The notes beneath the pieces are model-generated. The model was not told where the DNA came from and searched no databases. It saw nothing but the letters and a program-made list of their open reading frames with translations. Positions 1 through 6,654 of a stretch of DNA of 11,119 bases are shown in pieces; position 1 is the first letter of the stretch, and the number at the start of each line of letters is the position of its first letter. The stretch covers positions 1-11,119 of the forward strand of contig JBBSHJ010000105.1 in NCBI GenBank assembly GCA_038253135.1. The letters run 5' to 3'. The position numbers and the translations under genes were made by a program. This stretch comes from JBBSHJ01 sp038253135 (GTDB taxonomy: Bacteria; Actinomycetota; Actinomycetes; Mycobacteriales; QHCD01).

Positions 1-744
1 GGGCGGCAGCGCGGCGGGGATCCGCGCCGCGTCGGGCGGATGCCTGCGGGTTGACCATCACCTCATCGACGCCGAAATGCTCGGCCAGCCGCACGATCTC
101 GGCGGCCGCGTCAGGCGGCGTACCGATCACGGCCCGCTCGTGCCAGCGGGCCGCGATCGCCTGCTGATCGGGCGGGAGCTCGCGTTGCTGCGCGTCCTCG
201 ACGAGGTCGAGAAACCCCATCGGCCGGCCGGTGCGCAGCCGGGCCATCGCCTGCGCCCGGGGGAGGCCCAGATCCCGCGCCTCACCGAGGCTGTCGGCGA
301 CGACCACGTTCAACGTGAGGAAGGTCCGCGGCTCCGGGGTGAGCTCGCTCGGCCGGAATTCCGAGCGGTAGATCGTCAGCGCCTGCTCGGTTCCGCGGCC
401 GGAGAAGTGGTGCGCGAAGACGTAGGGAAGACCCTTCGTCCCGGGTACGCCGCCTCGAGCAGCGCGAACTGCTCGGCCACCGCGAGCGGTGCGTGGTTGG
501 GCAGCATCACTCCGCCCGACCCAAGCCGGATGCGCTCGGTGTGCGCGGCCAGATGACCGATCAGCACCGGCGGTGACGTCGCGGCGACGGCTGGCATGTT
601 GTGGTGCTCGGCGACCCAGTAGCGGGCGAACCCGGTCCGGTCCGCCGCCTGGGCGAGGCAAACGCTGGCGGCGATCGCGTCGCCGGTCGACTGATCGCTG
701 CGGACCGGGATGAGATCAAGGACAGACAGGCTCAAGGAGGACAC
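1..744 (-). pseudogene. LLM-class flavin oxidoreductase, internal deletion with frameshift, 3' end cut by window edge
   Basis: The product would be a bacterial-luciferase-like flavin-dependent monooxygenase of the YhbW type. From a GTG at 742-744, residues 1-103 match the family N-terminus: LSVLDLIPV, then RYWVAEHHNMP, LGSGGVMLPNH, and AEQFALLEAAYPGR. The family normally continues IDLGLGRAPG, but here the reading frame breaks at about 433-436. In another frame the minus strand resumes at GLPYVFAHHF and runs for 144 codons through AEIVRLAEHFGVDEVMVNP to the window edge. By comparison with E. coli YhbW about 78 residues are missing, including the segment after PGR and the conserved LLGSS region. 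The two parts plus the gap (103+78+144) match the usual length of about 330. I see no clear Shine-Dalgarno before the GTG. Family assignment is firm. Whether the lesion is in the genome or in the assembly cannot be told here. Confidence 0.85.
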
Positions 745-905
745 CCAGATACAACGCCGGTCGAGGCCTTTCCTTCCCAGGTCGGCCGCGGGCCAGAGTG
801 GTGCGGCGCGCGCAGGTCGTCGTTATTGGCCGCGGGTCGATGCGGCTTCGGCGGCACGCCGTCGCCAGTCGTCACGGGTCAATACATAGACGGCGTCGCT
901 GAATG

Positions 906-1637
906 TTACTGGCTCAGACCGACAACGAGCCACATGAAGGCGGCACCGGCAACCGTGCACAGCAGCGTCAGCCTCGACGGGTGCCCGGCGTGTGCCTCCG
1001 GGAGCACGTTGGCCGTTGCTATATACAGCAGGAAGCCGGCGAAATAGCCGAGGTAGAGCCCGATCGCGCCGGCCGGCATCGGAATCACGGTCCCGATGAC
1101 CGCGCCGATGATCGGGGCGATGGCGTCCAGCGCGAGAAGGGTGAAAGCTTTGCGGCGCGCATTACCATAGAGGGAGGTGATCGTAAAGGTATTGAATCCG
1201 TCGGCGAAATCGTGCGCGATCACCGCGAGGGCGACCGCGACGCCCGCGGCCGAGCCGGCCTGGAACGCGACGCCGATGCCGACCCCGTCGAGCATGCTGT
1301 GCATCACCAGCGCGCCACCGGCGATCAGGCCGACCGATTCGAGCCCGTGATGATGCCCGGCGAACTGCTCTTCATGGACGCGGTGGATGGCGAGCGAGCG
1401 CTCCACGATGTGTAGGGAGAGGAAGCCGGCAACCGTCATCAGCATGGCGGCGGGCACGCCGAAGACCTCCTGCCTGGCCTGGGCCAGCGCCTCCGGCAGC
1501 AGGTCGAATGCGACCACCCCGAGCATCACACCGGCGGCGAGCCCGAGGACCAGGTGCAGGCGGTCGCGGATGCGGACGGCGACGAGCCCGCCGAGCAGGG
1601 TCGCGACGAATGACGCCAGGGAGATCAAGATCGCCAT
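906..1637 (-). CDS. ZIP-family metal transporter
   Basis: A 243-residue inner-membrane protein with about eight hydrophobic segments, the size of bacterial ZIP (ZupT/GufA-like) divalent metal importers. TM1 begins at the N-terminus and TM2 contains GVVAFDLLPEAL (41-51). The loop at 85-97 is His-rich (HRVHEEQFAGHHH), as is common between TM3 and TM4. The transport-site motifs are H113-S-M-L-D117-G in TM4 and H142-D-F-A-D146-G in TM5, where many ZIPs have HNxPEG and HNIPEG or HEIPHE. Asp thus stands where Glu is usual. A further VLPEAHAGH lies near the last helix. Zn, Fe or Mn uptake is inferred from the family; the metal cannot be told from sequence. The gene lies 91 bp downstream of the dioxygenase gene on the same strand. 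I see no convincing ribosome binding site or Zur/Fur box. Confidence 0.9.
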   Translation of the reverse strand: MAILISLASFVATLLGGLVAVRIRDRLHLVLGLAAGVMLGVVAFDLLPEALAQARQEVFGVPAAMLMTVAGFLSLHIVERSLAIHRVHEEQFAGHHHGLESVGLIAGGALVMHSMLDGVGIGVAFQAGSAAGVAVALAVIAHDFADGFNTFTITSLYGNARRKAFTLLALDAIAPIIGAVIGTVIPMPAGAIGLYLGYFAGFLLYIATANVLPEAHAGHPSRLTLLCTVAGAAFMWLVVGLSQ

Positions 1638-1728
1638 GCAAGCAGGATCGCCGATAGTGCTCGGGTACGGCGCGCACGGCTATCCGGGCGTGTCGGATCG
1701 GCTCTCGGACATCGGCAGGCAACCGCGC

Positions 1729-2481
1729 CTAATCGCGGGCGGTGCTGCGGCCGCCGTACCGGGCGTTCGGCGACTCGAGGATCCTGCGTTGGCGAGCCGT
1801 CAGATCGGGGTACGCGGTGTGGTCATAGAAGTCGGCCGACCACGAGACCGCCGGCGGGCTGTACTTGTAGAACGCGGTCCGCCGCTCATCCTTGCCGTGC
1901 CAGGGCAGCGTTCCGTGGACCATCGCCTCGGTGAAGATGATCGCCGTACCGGCCGGCCCGATCACCCGTCGTACGCAGGGATGCGCGTCGGCGAGCTGCG
2001 TCCAGTGCTCCGGGAATGCGAAGGTGCTCTTGTGGCTGCCGGGAACGCACGCGAAGCCGCCGTCGCCAGGTCCCACGTCCTTGAGGTTGAAGGCGACCGC
2101 GACCAGACCGCTGTGGATCTCGCCGTTGCCGGACGAGTAATACTCGGTGGACCGATAGGGTACGGCGCCGCCATGCAGCACAGTGCCGATCGGGCCTTCG
2201 CCGGCGCGGATGACGTCGGCGTAGGTGTGGTCGAGTCGGAAGTCCTCGCCGATCACATCGACGAGGACGTCGACCACGGCGTCGTTGTCGATCAACTCGC
2301 GGAAGACGTCGGCCCGGCCGAGCAGCTCGCCGAACCGGTGCGTGCGCATGCAGGGCAGTGCTTCGTCGGCGATGCCCTCATCGATGGCCCGGTTGAGGCG
2401 ACCGAGCGTGTCGGCGCCGAGCGCGTCCGGGATCGCGAGATATCCTTGCAGATCGAAGAGATACCTGTCCTCGTCCTTCAT
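1729..2481 (-). CDS. Phytanoyl-CoA dioxygenase (PhyH) family protein
   Basis: A 250-residue cytoplasmic protein of the PhyH-like Fe(II)/2-oxoglutarate-dependent oxygenases, which hydroxylate small molecules using 2-oxoglutarate and O2. Recognisable parts are an N-terminal helical region beginning DLQGYLAIPDAL, the core VAFNLKDVGPGDGGFACVPGSHKS (129-152), and the distal IFTEAMVHGTLPWHG (182-196). H189 is the probable distal iron ligand and R200/R201 probably bind the 2-oxoglutarate carboxylate. The usual proximal HxD is not obvious; H103 in VLHGGAVPYR or the acidic residues just after it may serve. The ATG at 2479-2481 is preceded by AAGGA with an 8-nt spacer, so this start is well supported. 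It is divergent from the VOC gene at 2650 and upstream of the ZIP gene. The substrate is unknown. Confidence 0.88.
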   Translation of the reverse strand: MKDEDRYLFDLQGYLAIPDALGADTLGRLNRAIDEGIADEALPCMRTHRFGELLGRADVFRELIDNDAVVDVLVDVIGEDFRLDHTYADVIRAGEGPIGTVLHGGAVPYRSTEYYSSGNGEIHSGLVAVAFNLKDVGPGDGGFACVPGSHKSTFAFPEHWTQLADAHPCVRRVIGPAGTAIIFTEAMVHGTLPWHGKDERRTAFYKYSPPAVSWSADFYDHTAYPDLTARQRRILESPNARYGGRSTARD

Positions 2482-2649
2482 GCTGCGTCCTTAGCGGGCG
2501 TCGTCCACGGGCTCGGCCAACCCTCGCAGACCCGCCGATGCCGGCGCTGATCGAGTCCGCTTCTGGACTGGCCGGGAGGGCTGATGTAGACACGGTCATC
2601 AGGCGCGCACACGCTGATGCTCAGCAACCCGCCGACAAGGAGCCTTTCG
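2482..2649. promoter_or_regulatory. Divergent intergenic region with operator-like dyad
   Basis: This 168-bp gap separates the divergent PhyH and VOC genes and should hold both promoters. At 2597-2619 lies a dyad CATCAG-N11-CTGATG, ending 30 bp before the VOC start; its arms are spaced as in many dimeric repressor sites. A second, shorter dyad AGTCC-N6-GGACT lies at 2554-2569. A clean ribosome binding site, AAGGAG at 2637-2642, has a 7-nt spacer and fixes the VOC start at 2650. I could not pick convincing -35/-10 pairs. Dyads this short occur by chance in GC-rich DNA, so the operator reading is tentative. Confidence 0.3.
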
Positions 2650-3027
2650 ATGAGCGTCCAACTCAATCACACGATCGTGCACGCGCACGACAGGGACGGC
2701 ACGGCCGCATTCTATTGCCAGCTGCTGGGCCTGCCGGATCCGGTGCCCTTCGGCCCGTTCCTGAGCGTCGACTTGGCCAACGGGGTCACGCTTGATTTCG
2801 CCGAGCACGGGGGAACGGTTGCGTCCCAGCACTACGCCTTCCTGGTCGATGAGGATGAGTTCGACGTGATTCTCGGCCGGTTGAAGGCGCAAGACCTGAC
2901 CTACTACGCGGATCCGGGCCATCAGCGGGCCGGTGCGCACAACACGAACGATGGTGGACGCGGCCTCGACTGGAGCGATCCCACTGGGCACAATCTCGAG
3001 ATCCTCACCCGTCCGTACGGCGGCTGA
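2650..3027 (+). CDS. VOC-family (glyoxalase/bleomycin-resistance fold) protein
   Basis: A 125-residue single-module vicinal-oxygen-chelate protein. The fold is readable as VQLNHTIVHAHDRDGTAAFY (3-22), LLGLPDPVPFGPFLSVDLANG (25-45), VTLDF, HYAFLVDEDEFD (61-72), and a C-terminal GLDWSDPTGHNLEILTRPYGG. H7, H61 and E117 sit where metal ligands occur in metal-dependent VOC enzymes. This subgroup is common in actinobacteria, where it is annotated only as a VOC-family protein; the substrate is unknown. The ATG at 2650 is chosen over an in-frame ATG at 2617 because AAGGAG lies 7 nt before it and the VOC fold starts there. The 3' end overlaps the convergent GNAT gene by 23 bp. It is divergent from the PhyH gene and may share its regulation. 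Confidence 0.9.
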   Translation: MSVQLNHTIVHAHDRDGTAAFYCQLLGLPDPVPFGPFLSVDLANGVTLDFAEHGGTVASQHYAFLVDEDEFDVILGRLKAQDLTYYADPGHQRAGAHNTNDGGRGLDWSDPTGHNLEILTRPYGG

Positions 3028-3580
3028 CGCGGTCCGGACCGTCCGCGTCCGCGCGCGCTTCGCTCGCCGTCCCGATGCCCGGCGACAGGCGTGGCGATGG
3101 CCGGCCTACCTCGTGCTGCTCGGGTCGCGGGGCCGGGCGGCTGAGGGTGATGTCCTCCTCCTCGAAGCCCAGCGCGGCGTAGAACGCGCGGGCGGTGCGG
3201 TTGGCGGCGCCCGTCGAGAGGGTCAGGCGGCGGTAGCCGGCCTCGGCGGCCCATGACTCGGCGGCGCCCAGCAGAGCCGTGCCCACGCCTTTCCTGGCCC
3301 AGCCCTCGGCGACCACCAGCTCGCTGACGTAGGCGTCGCTCTCGCCGGTCCAGTGCTTCCGCTCGATCGCGGTGACGAAGCCGGCGACCTGCCCGTCGAT
3401 CTCCGCCACGAAGACCGGCCGCGTCGCGGGGTCCGCCCGATCGACTCCCTCGGTCACCCACGCCTCGACGGCCGCGCGTATGCCGGCCGGGTCGCGCCAG
3501 GGGGCCACGCCGACCGTCAAGCGCGAAGCAAGGCCGATCACCGCCTGGCGATCACCGGCGTCGTATCGGCGCACGAGCAT
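3005..3580 (-). CDS. GNAT-family N-acetyltransferase
   Basis: A 191-residue acetyl-CoA-dependent N-acetyltransferase. Motif D/A is seen in VFVAEIDGQVAGFVTAIE (57-73) and YVSELVVAEGWARKGVGTAL (84-103). The acetyl-CoA pyrophosphate loop is R96-K-G-V-G100-T. Motif B is ARAFYAALGFEEEDITL (130-146). After about residue 149 comes a 42-residue low-complexity tail rich in Pro, Arg and Asp that is not part of the fold and whose coding overlaps the 3' end of the VOC gene. The ATG at 3578-3580 is preceded by AGGGAGGA about 4 nt away, which decides the start; the open frame upstream is not protein-like. It lies 133 bp downstream of the APH-family gene on the same strand. The acceptor could be a small amine, an antibiotic or a protein; this cannot be told here. 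Confidence 0.9.
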   Translation of the reverse strand: MLVRRYDAGDRQAVIGLASRLTVGVAPWRDPAGIRAAVEAWVTEGVDRADPATRPVFVAEIDGQVAGFVTAIERKHWTGESDAYVSELVVAEGWARKGVGTALLGAAESWAAEAGYRRLTLSTGAANRTARAFYAALGFEEEDITLSRPAPRPEQHEVGRPSPRLSPGIGTASEARADADGPDRVSRRTDG

Positions 3581-3713
3581 GCGTCCTCCCTGGCGGGTCG
3601 AGAGGCCGACTATGGCATACCCGATTTCGTCATGGCAGGCACGGGCATGTGGTGCCACAGCGGCCACCCGATTTCCTCCGGGAGTGGATCGATGGCCGCC
3701 TCGGTCTGTTTCG
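3581..3713. other. Intergenic gap with a 10-bp direct repeat
   Basis: The gap between the APH and GNAT genes contains ACCCGATTTC twice, at 3619-3628 and 3666-3675, 47 bp from start to start. A weak 5-bp hairpin (GGCAC/GTGCC, 3638-3656) lies between them. The repeat could be a chance match or a pair of regulator sites. I see no good promoter or terminator. Confidence 0.3.
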
Positions 3714-4724
3714 TCAGGCGGAAAGGATCGGCGTGAAAGCGTGCAAGTCGATGGGATGCGCGAGCAATTCAATGACCTGATCATTGGCCGCCGCCCGGAT
3801 TTTACAACCTTGCTGGTCGTCGAGGGCGATGCCAGCTTGCCCGTTCAGATAGTTGAGGGAACCGGCAATAAGTTCGCCGAAAACGTCGGCGTCGGTCAAC
3901 CGCGCGCGGCCTCCGGACGCTCGATAGGCGGCCAACGTACGACGTATAGCCTCGGTGTCGGTCTTGCCGTCGTGCACGTGCCAGGCGACGAGCGCGCTGG
4001 CGACAACCCGGTCGCGTGACAGCGGCCCCGCGTCGTCCCAGTCGAGAAGCACGAAGTGTCCGGCGTCGTCGACGAGCACGTTCTGCGGCCGCAGGTCGGT
4101 GTGCGTCATGACGAGCTCGGTCGGGTCGGGCGCGCTGACGTGCGGGCCGAGGTCGACCAGCATGCCGATCGCGTCGCGCAGACAGGCGGCCCATATGACA
4201 CCCGCTGCCTCCGCTCGGGCGGCGAGCGCGGGCCAATGTGATTCCGACGGCACCTCGACGAACCACGGGTCGACATTCCGCCCGGAACACCGGAAATCCA
4301 TGCGCTCGATTGCCGCGAGTGTCCGGCCGAGCCACTCCGCAGCCTCGGCCTCGCGCCTGATCATCGGACGACCGTCAATCCAGGAATAGGACCGCACGAC
4401 GATCCCGTCGAACCGGCCCGGAAGGGCCAGGAGGTAGTGTCCGCCGCGGGTTTGAAGGTTGTGTGGCGCGAGCACGCCGGCTCGGATCGCCGCGGCGCAG
4501 AAGTCGACCTGCGCCGCTGCGACCGATTCGGTGTCGGGATCGGCTACGGTCCAGAGCAGTTCCTTGACGGCGTACGACGCGGTCGCCGTTCTCAGCCGCC
4601 AGATCCGGCCCATCGCCCCCTGCGCCACCAGCGTCATGGAGGTCGGCGCCTCCCAGCCGTATTCTGCCGCGACGATCTGTGCTGCTTGGATCGGTGCGTC
4701 CGAGATAGTCGGACATGCGGGCAT
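3714..4724 (-). CDS. Aminoglycoside phosphotransferase (APH/choline kinase-like) family protein
   Basis: A 336-residue kinase-fold protein, the usual length for APH/ChoK-like kinases that phosphorylate hydroxyls of small molecules. The N-lobe has a nucleotide loop LVAQGAMGRIWRL (32-44) and a probable ATP-lysine in YAVKELLW (K54). The C-lobe carries the catalytic loop H208-T-D210-LRPQN215 and the Mg-binding LLDWDDAG (D228, D230, D231). Drug resistance is only one possible role: many APH-like proteins act on metabolites, including homoserine, fructosamine or sugars. The ATG at 4722-4724 shares its A with the TGA stop of the upstream VOC gene (TGATG), so translation is probably coupled. Longer in-frame starts would lie inside the VOC gene and encode an Arg-rich, non-homologous stretch. 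The next gene on this strand, the GNAT gene, begins 133 bp downstream. Confidence 0.9.
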   Translation of the reverse strand: MPACPTISDAPIQAAQIVAAEYGWEAPTSMTLVAQGAMGRIWRLRTATASYAVKELLWTVADPDTESVAAAQVDFCAAAIRAGVLAPHNLQTRGGHYLLALPGRFDGIVVRSYSWIDGRPMIRREAEAAEWLGRTLAAIERMDFRCSGRNVDPWFVEVPSESHWPALAARAEAAGVIWAACLRDAIGMLVDLGPHVSAPDPTELVMTHTDLRPQNVLVDDAGHFVLLDWDDAGPLSRDRVVASALVAWHVHDGKTDTEAIRRTLAAYRASGGRARLTDADVFGELIAGSLNYLNGQAGIALDDQQGCKIRAAANDQVIELLAHPIDLHAFTPILSA

Positions 4725-5059
4725 CAGAGGCTGGTGTCGATCACGCAGAAGAGGTTGCCTTCGGTGTCGCGGAGCACGACGAAATCGGCGCCGTCGGGAT
4801 ATCTCCACTCCGGGACGCGCTGGGCGCCGAGGCCGACCAGTCGCTCGACCTCTGCCTGCTGCTCGTCGGCGCTCGCGGCATCAAGGTCCAGGTGAGTGCG
4901 ATCCGTCTCGTCCAGCGTCAGCTGGATGCCGTCACCATCTCGAGGAATGAGGGAGTCGGACCCTTCACGCCGCGGCGCGTAGTTAAGCGCGGCGGACCAG
5001 AACGCTGCCGCTCGCTTTCGATCCCTGACATTGAGGACGACGCTCCCGATATGCACCAT
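4724..5059 (-). CDS. VOC-family protein, glyoxalase-like, coupled to APH gene
   Basis: A 111-residue single VOC module. It opens VHIGSVVLNVRDRKRAAAFWSAAL (2-25), followed by a DGIQLTLDETDRTHLDLDA strand-helix region, EVERLVGLGAQRV, and the closing FVVLRDTEGNLFCVID (93-108). This pattern is typical of a large actinobacterial group annotated as glyoxalase-like or bleomycin-resistance-like proteins; activity is mostly unproven. H57 (in RTHLDL) and E101 are possible metal ligands. The stop overlaps the start of the APH-family gene by one base, making a two-gene coupled unit. I find no Shine-Dalgarno before the ATG at 5057-5059. Instead a TANNNT -10 lies 6 nt upstream, so the mRNA may be leaderless. 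The gene is divergent from the HNH gene. Confidence 0.9.
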   Translation of the reverse strand: MVHIGSVVLNVRDRKRAAAFWSAALNYAPRREGSDSLIPRDGDGIQLTLDETDRTHLDLDAASADEQQAEVERLVGLGAQRVPEWRYPDGADFVVLRDTEGNLFCVIDTSL

Positions 5060-5065
5060 GCGTGC

Positions 5066-5071
5066 AGCCTA
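5066..5071 (-). promoter_or_regulatory. Candidate -10 for leaderless VOC-APH transcript
   Basis: On the minus strand TAGGCT is followed by six bases and then the ATG at 5059. A start 6-7 nt after this TANNNT hexamer would place transcription at the initiation codon, as is common in actinobacteria. There is no recognisable -35 at 16-18 bp and no ribosome binding site. Confidence 0.35.
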
Positions 5072-5190
5072 TCGGCGCCGGCAAGGTCGGCCGCGCTGCT
5101 CGCGGATCCACGGACGTCACCAACCTTCGATACAGGGTGGAGCGCTCCTGATTTCTTGAGGTCCAGATGAGAAAAATCGTCGAAATTGCA

Positions 5191-5219
5191 TTGTTCCTGC
5201 CTGGGATATTTGCTATATT
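5191..5219 (+). promoter_or_regulatory. Promoter of DUF222/HNH gene, predicted leaderless
   Basis: TTGTTC at 5191-5196 and TATATT at 5214-5219 are separated by exactly 17 bp, in a markedly AT-rich stretch of this GC-rich window. Seven bases after the -10 is the ATG at 5227, and no Shine-Dalgarno exists between them, so the transcript is predicted to start at or one base before the start codon. This is the best sigma70-like promoter visible in the window. Confidence 0.6.
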
Positions 5220-5234
5220 AGAACGTATGAAGGA
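5219..5234 (+). promoter_or_regulatory. Degenerate LexA (SOS) box-like site over the HNH start codon
   Basis: TAGAAC-GTAT-GAAGGA compared with the actinobacterial LexA consensus TCGAAC-N4-GTTCGA matches 8 of 12 defined positions, with a good left half and a poor right half. It lies between the -10 and the start codon, where a repressor would block transcription. Mycobacterial 13E12-family genes are known to be DNA-damage-inducible with LexA boxes, which is why I looked here. The weak right arm keeps confidence low. Confidence 0.25.
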
Positions 5235-6603
5235 TACCGGTGGTGACGGGTCGGCGGTGCCGGATGCGCTCACTCTGGAGGAGTTGCAGCGGTTCCTGGC
5301 GCGGCTCGATACGCCGATTGTCGGCGACGACTCAGCGGGGCTGGTGTCCCGACTCGGGGTCGTGGAGCAGATCAAGGGAGCGCTGGCCGGGATGCAGGCG
5401 CGGGCCACCGTTGAGCTGGCTGATCGAGAGCTCGCTCGGGACAAGGCTGCCGGGGTGTCGAAACGCCATCAGGGTCGGGGGATCGGCGCCATGATCGGCT
5501 TCGCATGCCGGATCTCACCGTGGGCTGGGACTCGTCGGTTGGCCCTGGCGCGGGCGCTGGCCGACGACTTGCCGCGGACCATGCGGGCGTTGTGCCAAGG
5601 CGACATTTCGGAGTGGCGGGCAACGATTATCGCGGGTGAGACCGCGATGCTCAATTCCGATCAGCGCCGGCGCGTCGACGCCGAGGTGGCCGCAGGGATG
5701 GCGAAGCTCGGTGATCGTCAGCTACGGGCCGCCGTGTCCCGGGCGGCGTACCAGGTGGACCCGGAGACGTTCGTCAAGCGGCGGGCCCGGGCGGAGACGG
5801 ATCGGCGCGTCACGGTCCGCCCAGCACCGGATGCGATGGCATGTCTGACGGGTCTGGTGCCGGTGGCGCAGGGCGTTGCCGCCTATGCCGCGCTGGACCG
5901 TCACGCCAAGGCAGTCAGGGCCGCGGGCGATCCTCGTTCGCGCGGGCAGATCATGTCCGACACGATGATCGAGCGGCTGACCGGGCAGGCCAGCGCGGTC
6001 GCGGTGCCGGTCGAGGTCAATGTGACGATGGACTTCGAGACGCTCTTCGCCGGCTCCTCGGCGCCGGCGACAATGTCCGATTACGGCCCGATCCCTGCCG
6101 ATCTGGCGCGAGAGCTCGCCGTTGGCCGGCGGGCCGGCGCCGATGGGCAGGTGCGCCGTGGACAGGCCTGGATCCGCAGGCTGTTCATCCGCCCAGACGG
6201 CCAGCTGATCGCGATGGACTCGCGGCGACGGGTCTTCGACGGCGGCATTCGCGACCTGCTCGTGTTGCGCGATCAGCTGTGCCGCACGCCGTACTGCAAT
6301 GCGCCGATCCGCCACACCGACCACGTCGTGCCCGTCCGCGACCGTGGCCAGACCCGCGTGGCCAATGGCCAAGGGTTGTGCGAGAGCTGCAACTATTGCA
6401 AGGACCTGCCCGGCTGGCGCAGTGAGGTCATCGATGACGGTTCGACGCCGGGCAAGCCTCAGCGCATCCGCACCACGCTGCCCACGGGCCATGCCTACGA
6501 CTCGACCGCACCGCCGATCGCCCCCGAGGTGAGCTTCGTGGAGCGTCGCCTTCGGATCGGGTTGGCCTTGCGCTCACCTCCCCCTGACACCCTCACCGGC
6601 TGA
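5227..6603 (+). CDS. DUF222 / HNH endonuclease-like protein (13E12 repeat family)
   Basis: A 458-residue protein with the two-part layout of the actinobacterial 13E12 family. A helical DUF222 region covers about 35-320 (including ARDKAAGVSKRHQGR and ALARALADDLPRTMRAL). A C-terminal HNH module covers about 350-395: C352-RTPY-C357, then IRHTDHVVP (H363, D365, H366), N380, and GLCESCNYCKDLPGW (C385, C388, N389). The four Cys can hold a structural zinc and the H-D-H...N residues form the beta-beta-alpha metal nuclease core, so the active site looks intact. These genes are usually multi-copy and their role is unproven; a DNA-damage link is known in mycobacteria. The ATG at 5227 fits the promoter and family N-terminus. 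The open frame extends to 5167, but that part has no family resemblance and lies in the promoter. It is convergent with the APH gene, 51 bp away. Confidence 0.93.
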   Translation: MKDTGGDGSAVPDALTLEELQRFLARLDTPIVGDDSAGLVSRLGVVEQIKGALAGMQARATVELADRELARDKAAGVSKRHQGRGIGAMIGFACRISPWAGTRRLALARALADDLPRTMRALCQGDISEWRATIIAGETAMLNSDQRRRVDAEVAAGMAKLGDRQLRAAVSRAAYQVDPETFVKRRARAETDRRVTVRPAPDAMACLTGLVPVAQGVAAYAALDRHAKAVRAAGDPRSRGQIMSDTMIERLTGQASAVAVPVEVNVTMDFETLFAGSSAPATMSDYGPIPADLARELAVGRRAGADGQVRRGQAWIRRLFIRPDGQLIAMDSRRRVFDGGIRDLLVLRDQLCRTPYCNAPIRHTDHVVPVRDRGQTRVANGQGLCESCNYCKDLPGWRSEVIDDGSTPGKPQRIRTTLPTGHAYDSTAPPIAPEVSFVERRLRIGLALRSPPPDTLTG

Positions 6604-6654
6604 AGCCGAAGGACCCGGCGGTCGGCCATGGTGGACGGCGCGCAGAGCGGCGCC

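Noticed and set aside
1387..2550. Long plus-strand open frame of 387 codons across the ZIP and PhyH genes
   Set aside because: It is antisense to two clear genes, its translation is Arg/Val/Glu-rich with no family motif, and it spans their intergenic gap. It is explained by the high GC content and codon bias of the opposite strand.
5722..6492. Minus-strand open frame of 256 codons inside the HNH gene
   Set aside because: It is a mirror of the HNH coding frame, with no ribosome binding site and an Arg/Ala/Asp-rich translation.
5160..6610. HNH gene as a mobile intron or insertion-sequence endonuclease
   Set aside because: I see no terminal inverted repeats, target-site duplication, intron core or interrupted host gene at its ends. 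The DUF222-HNH layout is that of free-standing 13E12-family genes.
6637..6654. Hairpin GGCGC-N8-GCGCC as a bidirectional terminator between the HNH and APH genes
   Set aside because: The stem is only 5 bp with no T-tract, and such stems are expected by chance in this composition.
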